A stretch of DNA of 39,253 nt from Candidatus Cryptobacteroides faecavium (GTDB lineage: Bacteria; Bacteroidota; Bacteroidia; Bacteroidales; UBA932): assembly GCA_017694995.1 (NCBI GenBank), contig JADIMB010000003.1, positions 1 to 39,253 of the forward strand, in the 5' to 3' direction. Positions 1 to 7,444 of the stretch are shown here, piece by piece (positions within the stretch are counted from its first letter, which is position 1; each line of letters opens with the position of its first letter). The notes under the pieces are model-generated. The model did not search any database. It worked only from the letters and a program-made list of their open reading frames with translations, and was not told the origin of the DNA. A program made the position numbers and the translations under genes.

Positions 1-36
1 TTCATGTGGATTCAATAACCAAATACATTGAGAAGT

Positions 37-663
37 ATGCGTAAGTATGTAATCATAGCGTTTGCCGTTCTTTTGGCGGCAATCGCTTTCCTATCACACC
101 GTGTCCGATCGCTCCAAACGGAGCGTGACAGGTTAGAGAACAACCAGACGGCACTAATGGAAGATGTCGAATACTATAAGACTGAATCAGGCAAATATGC
201 CGCATCTGTTCAATCGCTGGAGTTGTCAAAGTCGGAGATACAGGAACATTGCGATGAGCTTGTAAAAACAGTTGAGGATCTTAACTTGAAATTAAAGCGC
301 ATCCAGTCAGTCGCTACGACTGCAACGAAAACGGAAGTCCCTATTAAGACAGAGGTAAGGGATAGCATAGTTTACCGTATGCCGGATAGTCTTAGATTAA
401 CTCCACTGCCTCCAATAACAATACAGCGGATTACATTCAAAGATCCGTGGGTTTCACTTGACGGAACTATTGATAGTGGCATATTCACCGGGAAAATACA
501 AACAGTAGATACGCTCATTCAAGTTGTACACCGAGTGCCGCATAAATGGTGGTTCTTCAAATGGGGAACGAAAGCGATAAGGCAGGAGATAAGAAGCTCC
601 AGCCCATACACCAAGATAGTTTATTCTGAATATATAGAATTGAAGCGAAACAAGAAAAAATAA
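37..663 (+). CDS. Prophage/ICE-type DUF6549 family protein, spanin-like
   Basis: A protein of 208 residues with one N-terminal membrane segment (about residues 4-20), then a long charged helical stretch with coiled-coil character (about 22-95), then a beta-rich tail ending in lysines. From memory it matches the DUF6549 family found in Bacteroides prophages and conjugative elements, including the conserved C-terminal features 'VHRVPHK' and 'KWGTKAIRQE'. Function is not established. A single inner-membrane anchor followed by a periplasmic coiled coil resembles an Rz-type i-spanin, but that is inference. I start at the ATG at 37, directly before the hydrophobic segment, rather than the TTG three codons upstream. 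It is AT-richer than the chromosomal genes to its right and is followed by a weak terminator hairpin, so it is probably the last gene of the integrated element. Confidence 0.7.
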   Translation: MRKYVIIAFAVLLAAIAFLSHRVRSLQTERDRLENNQTALMEDVEYYKTESGKYAASVQSLELSKSEIQEHCDELVKTVEDLNLKLKRIQSVATTATKTEVPIKTEVRDSIVYRMPDSLRLTPLPPITIQRITFKDPWVSLDGTIDSGIFTGKIQTVDTLIQVVHRVPHKWWFFKWGTKAIRQEIRSSSPYTKIVYSEYIELKRNKKK

Positions 664-687
664 CTCTGTTACACATAGAACTTTTTG

Positions 688-725
688 AGCCGTGCCAGTT
701 GTGAAATTCGCACGGCTTGTTTATT
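688..725 (+). terminator. Weak terminator after the DUF6549 gene
   Basis: An 8-bp inverted repeat (AGCCGTGC at 688-695 with GCACGGCT at 710-717, 14-nt loop) is followed by TGTTTATTT. The stem is strong but the loop is large and the T-run is interrupted, so termination is plausible, not certain. Confidence 0.45.
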
Positions 726-739
726 TGGTTGGAAATGCG

Positions 740-747
740 TATCTTTG
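740..747 (+). promoter_or_regulatory. -7 box (TATCTTTG) of a candidate small RNA
   Basis: TATCTTTG matches the Bacteroidota -7 consensus TANNTTTG exactly. No TTTG box lies at the ideal 19-21 bp spacing, so this rests on the -7 element alone. No open reading frame starts downstream, but a terminator-like hairpin does. Confidence 0.45.
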
Positions 748-753
748 CACCAT

Positions 754-816
754 CCGATCCGAAATCGGTGTTGCATTAGAAATCCTCTGCCGCTTTCGGG
801 TGGATAGGGGATTTTT
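754..816 (+). ncRNA. Candidate small RNA of about 60-65 nt
   Basis: Just after a TANNTTTG box come a 5-bp hairpin (CCGAT 754-758 with ATCGG 764-768) and a longer two-part hairpin (AAATCCTC 780-787 with GGGGATTT 807-814, enclosing a short inner stem) that runs into TTTTT at 812-816. Promoter, structured body and intrinsic terminator in that order are what a small RNA gene looks like. It lies between the element's last gene and the tRNA scar and has no credible coding frame. It matches no RNA family I can name. Confidence 0.35.
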
Positions 817-895
817 CATAGAAATTGCAGAAGTTCTACAATAGTTCTACGAAAATCCTAAAAAACCTCGCAAATGGTTGATTTATAAGAATGGA

Positions 896-944
896 GTATA
901 AGTTTCCTAAACTTTAGATAGCAGTTCGATTCTGCTCGGGACTA
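896..944 (+). other. 3' part of a tRNA-Arg(CCU) gene: attachment-site scar
   Basis: The sequence folds as the 3' half of a tRNA. An anticodon arm (899-915, loop TTCCTAA at 904-910, anticodon CCT at 906-908) is followed by a short variable region, a perfect 5-bp T-stem (AGCAG 920-924 with CTGCT 932-936) around the classic loop TTCGATT, and a 3' acceptor strand CGGGACT at 937-943 with discriminator A at 944. CCA is not encoded. The matching 5' acceptor strand AGTCCCG is absent upstream, so the gene is incomplete. A 3' tRNA remnant between a prophage-type gene and core chromosome is the usual product of tyrosine-recombinase integration into a tRNA gene. The exact left edge of the shared core is not visible from one end. 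Confidence 0.65.
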
Positions 945-957
945 CTTCATTAATTGT

Positions 958-990
958 AACCTCGTGATTTTCACGAGGTTATTTTTATTT
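958..990 (+). terminator. Strong intrinsic terminator after the tRNA-Arg remnant
   Basis: A perfect 10-bp stem (AACCTCGTGA 958-967 with TCACGAGGTT 971-980) has a 3-nt loop and is followed by ATTTTTATTT. It sits 14 nt past the tRNA 3' end and is probably that gene's original terminator, kept on the chromosomal side of the integration site. Confidence 0.8.
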
Positions 991-1029
991 ATACGGACGG
1001 CGCGGACATATGCGCCATGGGCTTTTCTA

Positions 1030-1061
1030 TTTGCATTTACGGGTATTTATCTGTAAATTTG
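1030..1061 (+). promoter_or_regulatory. Promoter of the ridA operon
   Basis: TTTG (1030-1033) and TAAATTTG (1054-1061) are separated by 20 bp, an exact match to the Bacteroidota -33/-7 promoter. Initiation would fall near 1068, giving a leader of about 20 nt before the ridA ATG at 1090. Confidence 0.75.
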
Positions 1062-1089
1062 CAAATTAGGTAAAATTCAATTTGAAACA

Positions 1090-1464
1090 ATGAAAAAAGT
1101 AATTGCAACACCAAACGCGCCAAAGGCCGTCGGCCCTTACTCACAGGCTATTGAAGTAAACGGTACTCTTTATGTCTCAGGGCAGATCCCTGTTGTGCCA
1201 GCTGACGGGTCCGTACCCGCTACCATTGAAGAGCAGACCAGACAGTCTCTCAAGAATGTCGGGGCTATCCTTGAGGCGGCCGGTATGACTTATGACAATG
1301 TGGTGAAGACCACAGTCCTCCTTGATGATATAGCCAACTTCGCGGCGGCCAACGCTGTCTATGCTGAATTCTTCACGGGGGACAAGCCTGCAAGGGCATG
1401 TTTCCAGGTCGCAGCTCTTCCGATGGGTGTGAAGATAGAGATAGAGGCAATAGCTGCGAGATAA
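1090..1464 (+). CDS. ridA: RidA family reactive enamine/imine deaminase
   Basis: A 124-residue protein, the full usual length of the YjgF/YER057c/UK114 family. These trimeric cytosolic enzymes hydrolyse reactive 2-aminoacrylate and related enamine/imine intermediates released by PLP enzymes. The family signature is intact: 'VGPYSQA' near residues 14-20 with Tyr17, 'VSGQIP' at 29-34, and the substrate-binding arginine Arg102 in 'KPARACFQV', followed by the C-terminal acidic stretch 'IEIEAIA' with Glu118. It is the first gene of a co-directional run and has a textbook promoter. The next gene begins one base after its stop codon, so the two are co-transcribed. Confidence 0.95.
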   Translation: MKKVIATPNAPKAVGPYSQAIEVNGTLYVSGQIPVVPADGSVPATIEEQTRQSLKNVGAILEAAGMTYDNVVKTTVLLDDIANFAAANAVYAEFFTGDKPARACFQVAALPMGVKIEIEAIAAR

Positions 1465-1465
1465 G

Positions 1466-3739
1466 ATGAACAAGAAGACTATAATCGCCTGTATCGCAGC
1501 TCTGGCCGTTCTGGCCGCAGCCGTTGCGGCAGCTGTATTCTTCCTGTATTCCGGGACAGATGACACCAAGGCGGCTGCCATTGCTTCTGATTCCAGGACC
1601 GGGCTTCTGGCTGCTGTCCCGTCTGATGCTGTGATGGTGGTTGAGTTTTCGGATTTGAAGACCGCCTGCAGTCTCCTTGCGGATTCTGCAGGCTGTTTCA
1701 GTTATTTGGCGGGAAACGGGAGAGTCCTGGAGTTCCTTGGCGATGTCGAAGCCGCCGGGCTCGGAGGCTTGAGGTCCTCAAAGACTGTCCTGTCCATGCA
1801 TTATAACGGTGCGCTTGTGCCGCTTCTTGTCCTGGATGCCGGACGTGCCGGCTCTGTCCAGGACAGTGACCTGGCTGCATTCAGGTCTGAGGCCGATTCC
1901 GCCGGCCTTTCCGTGCTGCACATTGACGGTTCTTCCCTGGCCGACCCCAAGTCGTATCTTTTCAGGAGGGACATCCTGCTGGTGTCGACATCCGATGTGC
2001 TGCCAAAGTCTTCTGAAAGACATCTGGGGAAAGGTATATCTATCCTTGACTCAGATGGATTCGCCAAATGTGTGGAGACATCACAGGGCGCGGACAACAC
2101 TGTTTTCGTGTCTGTCCCGCAGGCAGGGAAATTCCTCACAGGCGTAGCTGACCGCAGTGTTTACGGCTACTCTGATTTCCTGAAGAGGTTCTCCGGCTGG
2201 ATCTCCCTTTCTGTCAGGGACAATGATGCCGGGCATCTTTCTATGGACGGCTCTGTGTGCTATAATGATGGAGTTGAGGATTTCGTGAATGTATTCAGGA
2301 AGTACAGGCCGTCAAAGTCATCGGCGGCGTCAATGCTCCCTTCGTACACAATATTCTTTGCCGCTCTTCCTGTAGATGACGTTTCCGCGTATATTTCCGC
2401 TTCGGATATGTTCGCTGACGGTACCGGTCAGATCGGCAAGATAGAAGCGGGACGCAGACAGCTGCAGAAAACATCTGGCATAGCTCCTGTCCAGTGGGCC
2501 GTCACTCTGGGTATCAAAGAAATAGCAGCCGCTTTCTTCCGTGCAGGGGAAAAGGTTGAGAAAGTCATTCTCATGAAAATGGGGAACAGCGGCATGAGTA
2601 CTGTCTTCAAGGGTGTTGACCCTTCCTCGGGCAAGGCATCCGCACCGAAGGTATGCCGTTACTCTTATCAGGGCTTTGCCGCATCGGTGTTCGGGCCTTT
2701 CTTTTCGCTTGAAGACGAGTCATGTTTCACATATATGCATGACTGGATCATAGTCGGGAGCCAGTCTGCCGTCTCGGAGTATGTCGAGGGCAGGGCTCTG
2801 GAATACCCTCTTGCCTCTTATCTGTCGGATGCGTCAGTGCAGCCGGCCTTTTCGGGTAAAGAAGACGGGTATTTTGTGTCCTACCTGTCTCTTACAGAGG
2901 ACCCGGAGGCCGTCTCGCAAGTGTTCAAGCCTTCCTATGCTTCATCTCTGACACGGCTTGCAGATGGGTACAACCATGCATCGGCAGCATTCTGCATCTC
3001 AGCTGACAAGGACGGGAAAATGAACTCTTCTGCGGAGGTCTTCAGGGTTTCAGTGACTAAGTCCAAGGCGCCTGTATTCGAGAGGGACACGGTGGTGGTC
3101 GTTCCCAAAGGGCCGTTCAAGGTGAAGAATTCCGGGACAGGGAGGATGAACCTATTCTGTCAGCAGGACAATATGTATTTGTGTCTCAAGGAAATAAGTG
3201 GCAAGGGTATATGGGGTGTGCCATTCTCTGCCCCTATATGCGGCAATGCAGGGACAATCGACTATTTCGCGAACGGGAAGCTGCAGATACTTTTCGCATC
3301 AGGAAGCAGACTGTACCTGATCGACAGGCTCGGACGGTATGTAAATCCGTTCCCGGTAGACCTCGGGAAGGATATCCTGATAGGTCCAGGCATATATGAC
3401 TTCAACGGGAACAGGAAATACAATGTTATGATCCTGCATAAGGACAACACCATAGAAATGTACAACCTCCAGGGCAAGAAACCGGCGCAGTGGAAGACAA
3501 TCACCTCCGCCGAGACTATCAAGGGGCTCCCGGAGGCTGTGAAGGTGGCCGGAAAGACATACTGGGTCGTCCGTACTTCAATTCAGACTCTCATATTCGG
3601 CTTTTACGGTGGAGAGCCTCTCACTGATTTCGAAGGGGACAGGATGATACGGAGCGACAGCCGTATAACACCGGGTGAAGGTGCCAGCGTAAAGGCGGTA
3701 TGCTATGACGGCAAGACACATGTAATCAAATTAACATAA
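1466..3739 (+). CDS. Large membrane-anchored exported protein of unknown function
   Basis: A 757-residue protein with an N-terminal signal anchor (about residues 6-28, alanine/valine-rich), so most of it should be periplasmic or surface-facing. The first two-thirds begins with 'LLAAVPSDAVMVVEFSDL', an opening reminiscent of DUF3352-type bacterial proteins, and is rich in serine and hydrophobic beta-strand patterns. The last 200 residues or so contain repeats of the form 'KLQILFASGSRLYLIDRLGRYV' and 'YNVMILHKDNTIEMYNLQG', which look like blades of a beta-propeller (PQQ/WD-like). I do not recognise a function. It starts one base after ridA and is followed 42 bp later by an acyl-CoA synthetase, so it shares the ridA operon. 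No catalytic motif is obvious. Confidence 0.85.
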   Translation: MNKKTIIACIAALAVLAAAVAAAVFFLYSGTDDTKAAAIASDSRTGLLAAVPSDAVMVVEFSDLKTACSLLADSAGCFSYLAGNGRVLEFLGDVEAAGLGGLRSSKTVLSMHYNGALVPLLVLDAGRAGSVQDSDLAAFRSEADSAGLSVLHIDGSSLADPKSYLFRRDILLVSTSDVLPKSSERHLGKGISILDSDGFAKCVETSQGADNTVFVSVPQAGKFLTGVADRSVYGYSDFLKRFSGWISLSVRDNDAGHLSMDGSVCYNDGVEDFVNVFRKYRPSKSSAASMLPSYTIFFAALPVDDVSAYISASDMFADGTGQIGKIEAGRRQLQKTSGIAPVQWAVTLGIKEIAAAFFRAGEKVEKVILMKMGNSGMSTVFKGVDPSSGKASAPKVCRYSYQGFAASVFGPFFSLEDESCFTYMHDWIIVGSQSAVSEYVEGRALEYPLASYLSDASVQPAFSGKEDGYFVSYLSLTEDPEAVSQVFKPSYASSLTRLADGYNHASAAFCISADKDGKMNSSAEVFRVSVTKSKAPVFERDTVVVVPKGPFKVKNSGTGRMNLFCQQDNMYLCLKEISGKGIWGVPFSAPICGNAGTIDYFANGKLQILFASGSRLYLIDRLGRYVNPFPVDLGKDILIGPGIYDFNGNRKYNVMILHKDNTIEMYNLQGKKPAQWKTITSAETIKGLPEAVKVAGKTYWVVRTSIQTLIFGFYGGEPLTDFEGDRMIRSDSRITPGEGASVKAVCYDGKTHVIKLT

Positions 3740-3781
3740 GTAAGGCGCATAAGATTCCTGACTTGCAAAGAATAAGATTTT

Positions 3782-5443
3782 ATGGATAAGTTTCAATCGG
3801 TAAATAAACTCTACGAAAAAAGCTTCAGAGAAAACTGGGACAGGCCGGCCCTGTCCAACTATCAGGGAGTAACTCTCCACTACAGGGACGTGGCAAGACG
3901 TATCGCCAAGATGCATATCATGTATGAGGAGTGCGGGCTTGTGAAAGGGGACAAGGTAGCCATCTGCTCCAGAAACCAGGCCAACTGGGGCGTGTCCTTC
4001 ATCTCTGCCCTTACATACGGTGCAGTGCCGGTGCCGATACTGCATGAATTCAAGCCGGGCAATATCCACCATCTTGTGAACCATTCGGAGGCGAAGATAC
4101 TGTTTGTGGATGACGTGGTATGGGAAGGCCTGTCTGAGAACGAGATGCCAAACCTCCAGGCTGTCATACAGATAAACACATTCGCTTTCCTGTATGCCAG
4201 GACCAGGGAGATTACGGAGGTAAGGCAGCATCTGAACGAGCTTTTCGGGAAGAAATATCCGATGAATTTCACTCCTGAGAGCATAGATTATTATGAGGAT
4301 TCCGCCGATGAGCTTGCGCTCATTAATTATACTTCCGGTACATCCGGATTCTCAAAAGGCGTCATGATTCCTTACAGGGCGCTGTTCTCGAATATCTTTT
4401 TCGCCAAGAAGGTGCTCCCTATGATAGACCATACGTCAAATGTCGTGGCGATGCTGCCTTCCGCCCATATGTACGGTATGATGTTCGAGGTGCTTTTCGA
4501 ACTCACGGTAGGTTCCCATGTGCATTTCCTCACCAGGGTCCCGAGCCCGAAAATAATCATGCAGGCTCTCTCGGAGGTCAAGCCCAACATTGTCATTGCC
4601 GTGCCTCTCATTATCGAGAAGGTGTACAAGAACAAGCTTAAGCCGATCCTTGAGAAGAACGGTATCAAGTTCCTCATGAAACTTCCTGTCCTGGACCAGG
4701 TTATAATGAAGAAAATCCGCACGGAGCTTGTCAATGCGTTCGGCGGAAAGTTCGAGGAGGTCATCATAGGAGGAGCTGCATTCAACAAGGAGGTCGAGGC
4801 CTTTTTCAGGAAGATAGGTTTCCCTTATACGGTGGGGTACGGGATGACGGAGTGCGCCCCGATCATATCCTATGACGACTGGAAGACGAACCGCCTGTAT
4901 TCCTGCGGCAAGGCGGCCCCTAATATGGAGATCCGCATAGACTCGGAAGACCCGGAGAATGTCTCCGGGGAGGTCCTCGTGAAGGGGATGAATGTCTTCC
5001 TGGGCTATTACAAGAATCCTGAGGCTACTGAAGCCGCGTTCACAGGCGACGGCTGGTTCCGTACAGGGGACATGGGCGTGATGGACAAGGAAGGCTACCT
5101 GTATCTGCGGGGCAGGTCCAAGTGTATGATCCTGGGGCCTTCAGGGCAGAATATTTACCCGGAGGAGATAGAATGCGTGCTCAACAATATGCCTTATGTA
5201 GTGGACTCTCTCGTGATCGAGGAGAACGGCGGCCTTACCGCCCTGGTCTATCCGGACTTCCATCAGGGCGAGCTTGACGGGCTTTCGCATGAGGCTCTGG
5301 AGAAGCATCTCAATGATTCTCTTGCAGCTGCAAACCAGGAGCTTCCGAATTACGCCAGGATAAAGAAGCTCGAGGTCATGCCTGAGGATTTTGAACGTAC
5401 GCCGAAACGGAGTATAAAGAGATATCTGTATCAGAGGAGCTAG
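3782..5443 (+). CDS. AMP-dependent acyl-CoA synthetase (long-chain fatty acid:CoA ligase type)
   Basis: A 553-residue adenylate-forming enzyme. It should activate a fatty acid with ATP to an acyl-AMP and then transfer it to CoA. The phosphate-binding motif 'YTSGTSGFSKG' lies at residues 183-193, the adenine/magnesium motif 'GYGMTECAP' at 352-360, and a 'GWFRTGDMG' motif precedes the mobile C-terminal domain. A C-terminal lysine in 'RTPKRSIKRYLY' fits the usual catalytic lysine position. No membrane segment is seen, so it is probably cytosolic or peripheral. Substrate chain length cannot be read from the sequence; Bacteroidales paralogues are usually labelled long-chain. It sits 42 bp after the anchored protein and 8 bp before dCMP deaminase, so it is mid-operon. 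Confidence 0.92.
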   Translation: MDKFQSVNKLYEKSFRENWDRPALSNYQGVTLHYRDVARRIAKMHIMYEECGLVKGDKVAICSRNQANWGVSFISALTYGAVPVPILHEFKPGNIHHLVNHSEAKILFVDDVVWEGLSENEMPNLQAVIQINTFAFLYARTREITEVRQHLNELFGKKYPMNFTPESIDYYEDSADELALINYTSGTSGFSKGVMIPYRALFSNIFFAKKVLPMIDHTSNVVAMLPSAHMYGMMFEVLFELTVGSHVHFLTRVPSPKIIMQALSEVKPNIVIAVPLIIEKVYKNKLKPILEKNGIKFLMKLPVLDQVIMKKIRTELVNAFGGKFEEVIIGGAAFNKEVEAFFRKIGFPYTVGYGMTECAPIISYDDWKTNRLYSCGKAAPNMEIRIDSEDPENVSGEVLVKGMNVFLGYYKNPEATEAAFTGDGWFRTGDMGVMDKEGYLYLRGRSKCMILGPSGQNIYPEEIECVLNNMPYVVDSLVIEENGGLTALVYPDFHQGELDGLSHEALEKHLNDSLAAANQELPNYARIKKLEVMPEDFERTPKRSIKRYLYQRS

Positions 5444-5451
5444 CAGGACAG

Positions 5452-5859
5452 ATGGAGAAATTTGACCACAGTTATTTGCAGATGGCCGCAATCTGGGCTA
5501 AAAACTCATATTGCAAGCGCCGGCAGGTCGGGGCGCTGCTGGTGAAAGACCGCATGATTATCTCGGACGGATATAACGGGACCCCGTCAGGCTTCGAGAA
5601 CAACTGCGAGGATGAGAACGGTGTCACCAAGCCTTATGTCCTGCATGCGGAGGCGAATGCCATCACGAAAATCGCCAAGTCCGGGAACAACAGCCTCGAT
5701 GCTACCATGTATGTGACAGCCGCTCCTTGCCTGGAGTGCGCGAAACTTATTATACAGGCCGGTATCAGAAGGGTGGTCTACCGGGATGAATACCGCCTTA
5801 CTGACGGTATTGACCTTCTCAGAAGAGCTGGAATTGAAGTAGAAAAAGTGGAAGACTGA
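5452..5859 (+). CDS. Deoxycytidylate (dCMP) deaminase, zinc-dependent
   Basis: A 135-residue cytidine-deaminase-fold protein of the ComEB/dCMP deaminase group. The zinc site is complete: 'HAEANAI' with His65 and catalytic Glu67, and 'PCLECAKLI' with Cys93 and Cys96. The region 'SDGYNGTPSGFENNCED' (about 38-54) is typical of dCMP deaminases and contributes to nucleotide binding. The enzyme converts dCMP to dUMP and so feeds thymidylate synthesis. It is closely packed between the acyl-CoA synthetase (8-bp gap) and the S41 protease (4-bp gap), which indicates one transcript without implying a shared pathway. Confidence 0.93.
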   Translation: MEKFDHSYLQMAAIWAKNSYCKRRQVGALLVKDRMIISDGYNGTPSGFENNCEDENGVTKPYVLHAEANAITKIAKSGNNSLDATMYVTAAPCLECAKLIIQAGIRRVVYRDEYRLTDGIDLLRRAGIEVEKVED

Positions 5860-5863
5860 AAAG

Positions 5864-7444
5864 ATGGACAATAAAGGGAATGTCTTGTTGATTGCACTGC
5901 TGGGGATTGTCATTGGGGTGCTGCTTTCAATGACCGCAGGCAAGTTTTTTTCCGGAGACAGGAAATTTGACGGTGACTATGACCGCTGGAGGAAGCTGAA
6001 CCTGATTCTTGAACAGGTCCAGGCAAACTATGTTGACACAATAGATATGAAAAAGATGACAGATGCGGCGGTGGTGGCCGCACTGTCTGAACTGGATCCC
6101 CATTCAGTGTATCTTCCGCCGGTGGACCTGGAGGAGTCCGAGACTGAGCTTGCCGGCAATTTTGACGGGATAGGCATACAGTTCAATGTCCCTAATGACA
6201 CTGCCATTGTCCTTAATGTCATACCGGGCGGCCCGTCTGAGAAGGCCGGGCTCCAGCAGGGGGACAGGATAGTAAGGGTGGATGACGAGACTATCGCCGG
6301 TACAAAGACCCCCCAGGACACCATGGTGAGTCTGATGAAGGGTCCGTCGGGGTCAAAGGTGAAGATAACTGTAAGCAGGGAAGGGACCGAGATACCGTTT
6401 GAAATCACAAGGGGAAAGATACCGGTGCACAGTATAGACGCAGCCTTTATGATCAACGACACTACCGGATATATCCGCCTTTCCAAGTTCAGGAGGACGA
6501 CTTACCATGAATTCGCGCAGGCGAGCGAGAAGCTTCTCGGACAGGGCATGAAGAAGATGATCTTTGACCTGAGAGGCAATACCGGCGGGTATTTCGACCA
6601 GTCGTTCCTGCTCTGCAACGAATTCCTCCCCAAGGATGCCCCGATAGTGTACATGCAGGGCCTTCACCGGAAGCGCCAGGATTTCACTGCGGACGGTAAA
6701 GGGGAGCTCCAGGATATCCGTCTTACAGTGCTGATAGACGAGTCATCCGCGTCTTCAAGCGAGATTTTTGCCGGGGCGATCCAGGACAATGACAGAGGGA
6801 CTATCATAGGCCGCCGGTCGTTCGGCAAGGGACTTGTCCAGGAACCGATTAATTTCACTGACGGGTCCGGGATACGTCTTACAGTGGCGCGCTTCTATAC
6901 GCCTTCAGGAAGGTGCATCCAGAAGCCGTACTCTGACGGGACCATGTATGCATATGACATTTACGAGCGCTACAAGCATGGGGAAATGACCGATGCCGAC
7001 AGTATCAAGGTGGATTCAAGCGACGTATATCACACTCTGAAAGGAAGGACTGTATATGGAGGCGGAGGAATCGTGCCTGACATCTTTGTCCCTATGGATA
7101 CGACACGTGCCACGGATTTCTACATAAAATGCAACAGGAAAGCCACCCAGATGCGCTTCGCTTCCGAGATGTTTGACAGATACAAGTCCACCTTGTCGCA
7201 GATAACGGATTTCGGCGAGCTCTCTTCCTATCTGGACGGGCTGCATCTTGACAGGCAGTTCCTTGATTTTGCAAAGCGGACAGACAGGATTGTCCCTGGT
7301 CCCGGTGAATGGAAAGAGACGGAAGAATACATGATGCCGCAGCTCAAGGCGCTTGTCGGCAGGTATTCCAAACTTGATGATGAAGCTTTCTACAGATTTT
7401 ATCTTGATATAGACGAGACTGTATCCGTGGCTATTGGGCAATGA
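5864..7444 (+). CDS. S41 family carboxy-terminal processing protease (CtpA/Tsp type)
   Basis: A 526-residue protein with an N-terminal membrane anchor (about residues 7-27), a PDZ domain (about 95-170, containing the 'GGPSEKAGLQQGD' turn) and an S41 serine protease core. By spacing to E. coli Tsp, the Ser/Asp/Lys catalytic set is Ser297 in 'SASSSE', Asp308 and Lys322 in 'FGKGLVQ'. It should act in the periplasm, cleaving proteins after PDZ recognition of C-termini. It is the last gene of the ridA run. Its final 14 bp overlap, tail to tail, the 3' end of the TonB-like gene on the other strand, leaving no room for a separate terminator. Confidence 0.94.
   Translation: MDNKGNVLLIALLGIVIGVLLSMTAGKFFSGDRKFDGDYDRWRKLNLILEQVQANYVDTIDMKKMTDAAVVAALSELDPHSVYLPPVDLEESETELAGNFDGIGIQFNVPNDTAIVLNVIPGGPSEKAGLQQGDRIVRVDDETIAGTKTPQDTMVSLMKGPSGSKVKITVSREGTEIPFEITRGKIPVHSIDAAFMINDTTGYIRLSKFRRTTYHEFAQASEKLLGQGMKKMIFDLRGNTGGYFDQSFLLCNEFLPKDAPIVYMQGLHRKRQDFTADGKGELQDIRLTVLIDESSASSSEIFAGAIQDNDRGTIIGRRSFGKGLVQEPINFTDGSGIRLTVARFYTPSGRCIQKPYSDGTMYAYDIYERYKHGEMTDADSIKVDSSDVYHTLKGRTVYGGGGIVPDIFVPMDTTRATDFYIKCNRKATQMRFASEMFDRYKSTLSQITDFGELSSYLDGLHLDRQFLDFAKRTDRIVPGPGEWKETEEYMMPQLKALVGRYSKLDDEAFYRFYLDIDETVSVAIGQ

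Noticed and set aside
1..18. Possible C-terminal end of a preceding gene (reads FMWIQ then a stop)
   Set aside because: Only five codons are visible, too few to support a gene call.
3731..4231. 166-residue minus-strand frame within the acyl-CoA synthetase gene
   Set aside because: It is antisense to a strong gene and without any recognisable motif.
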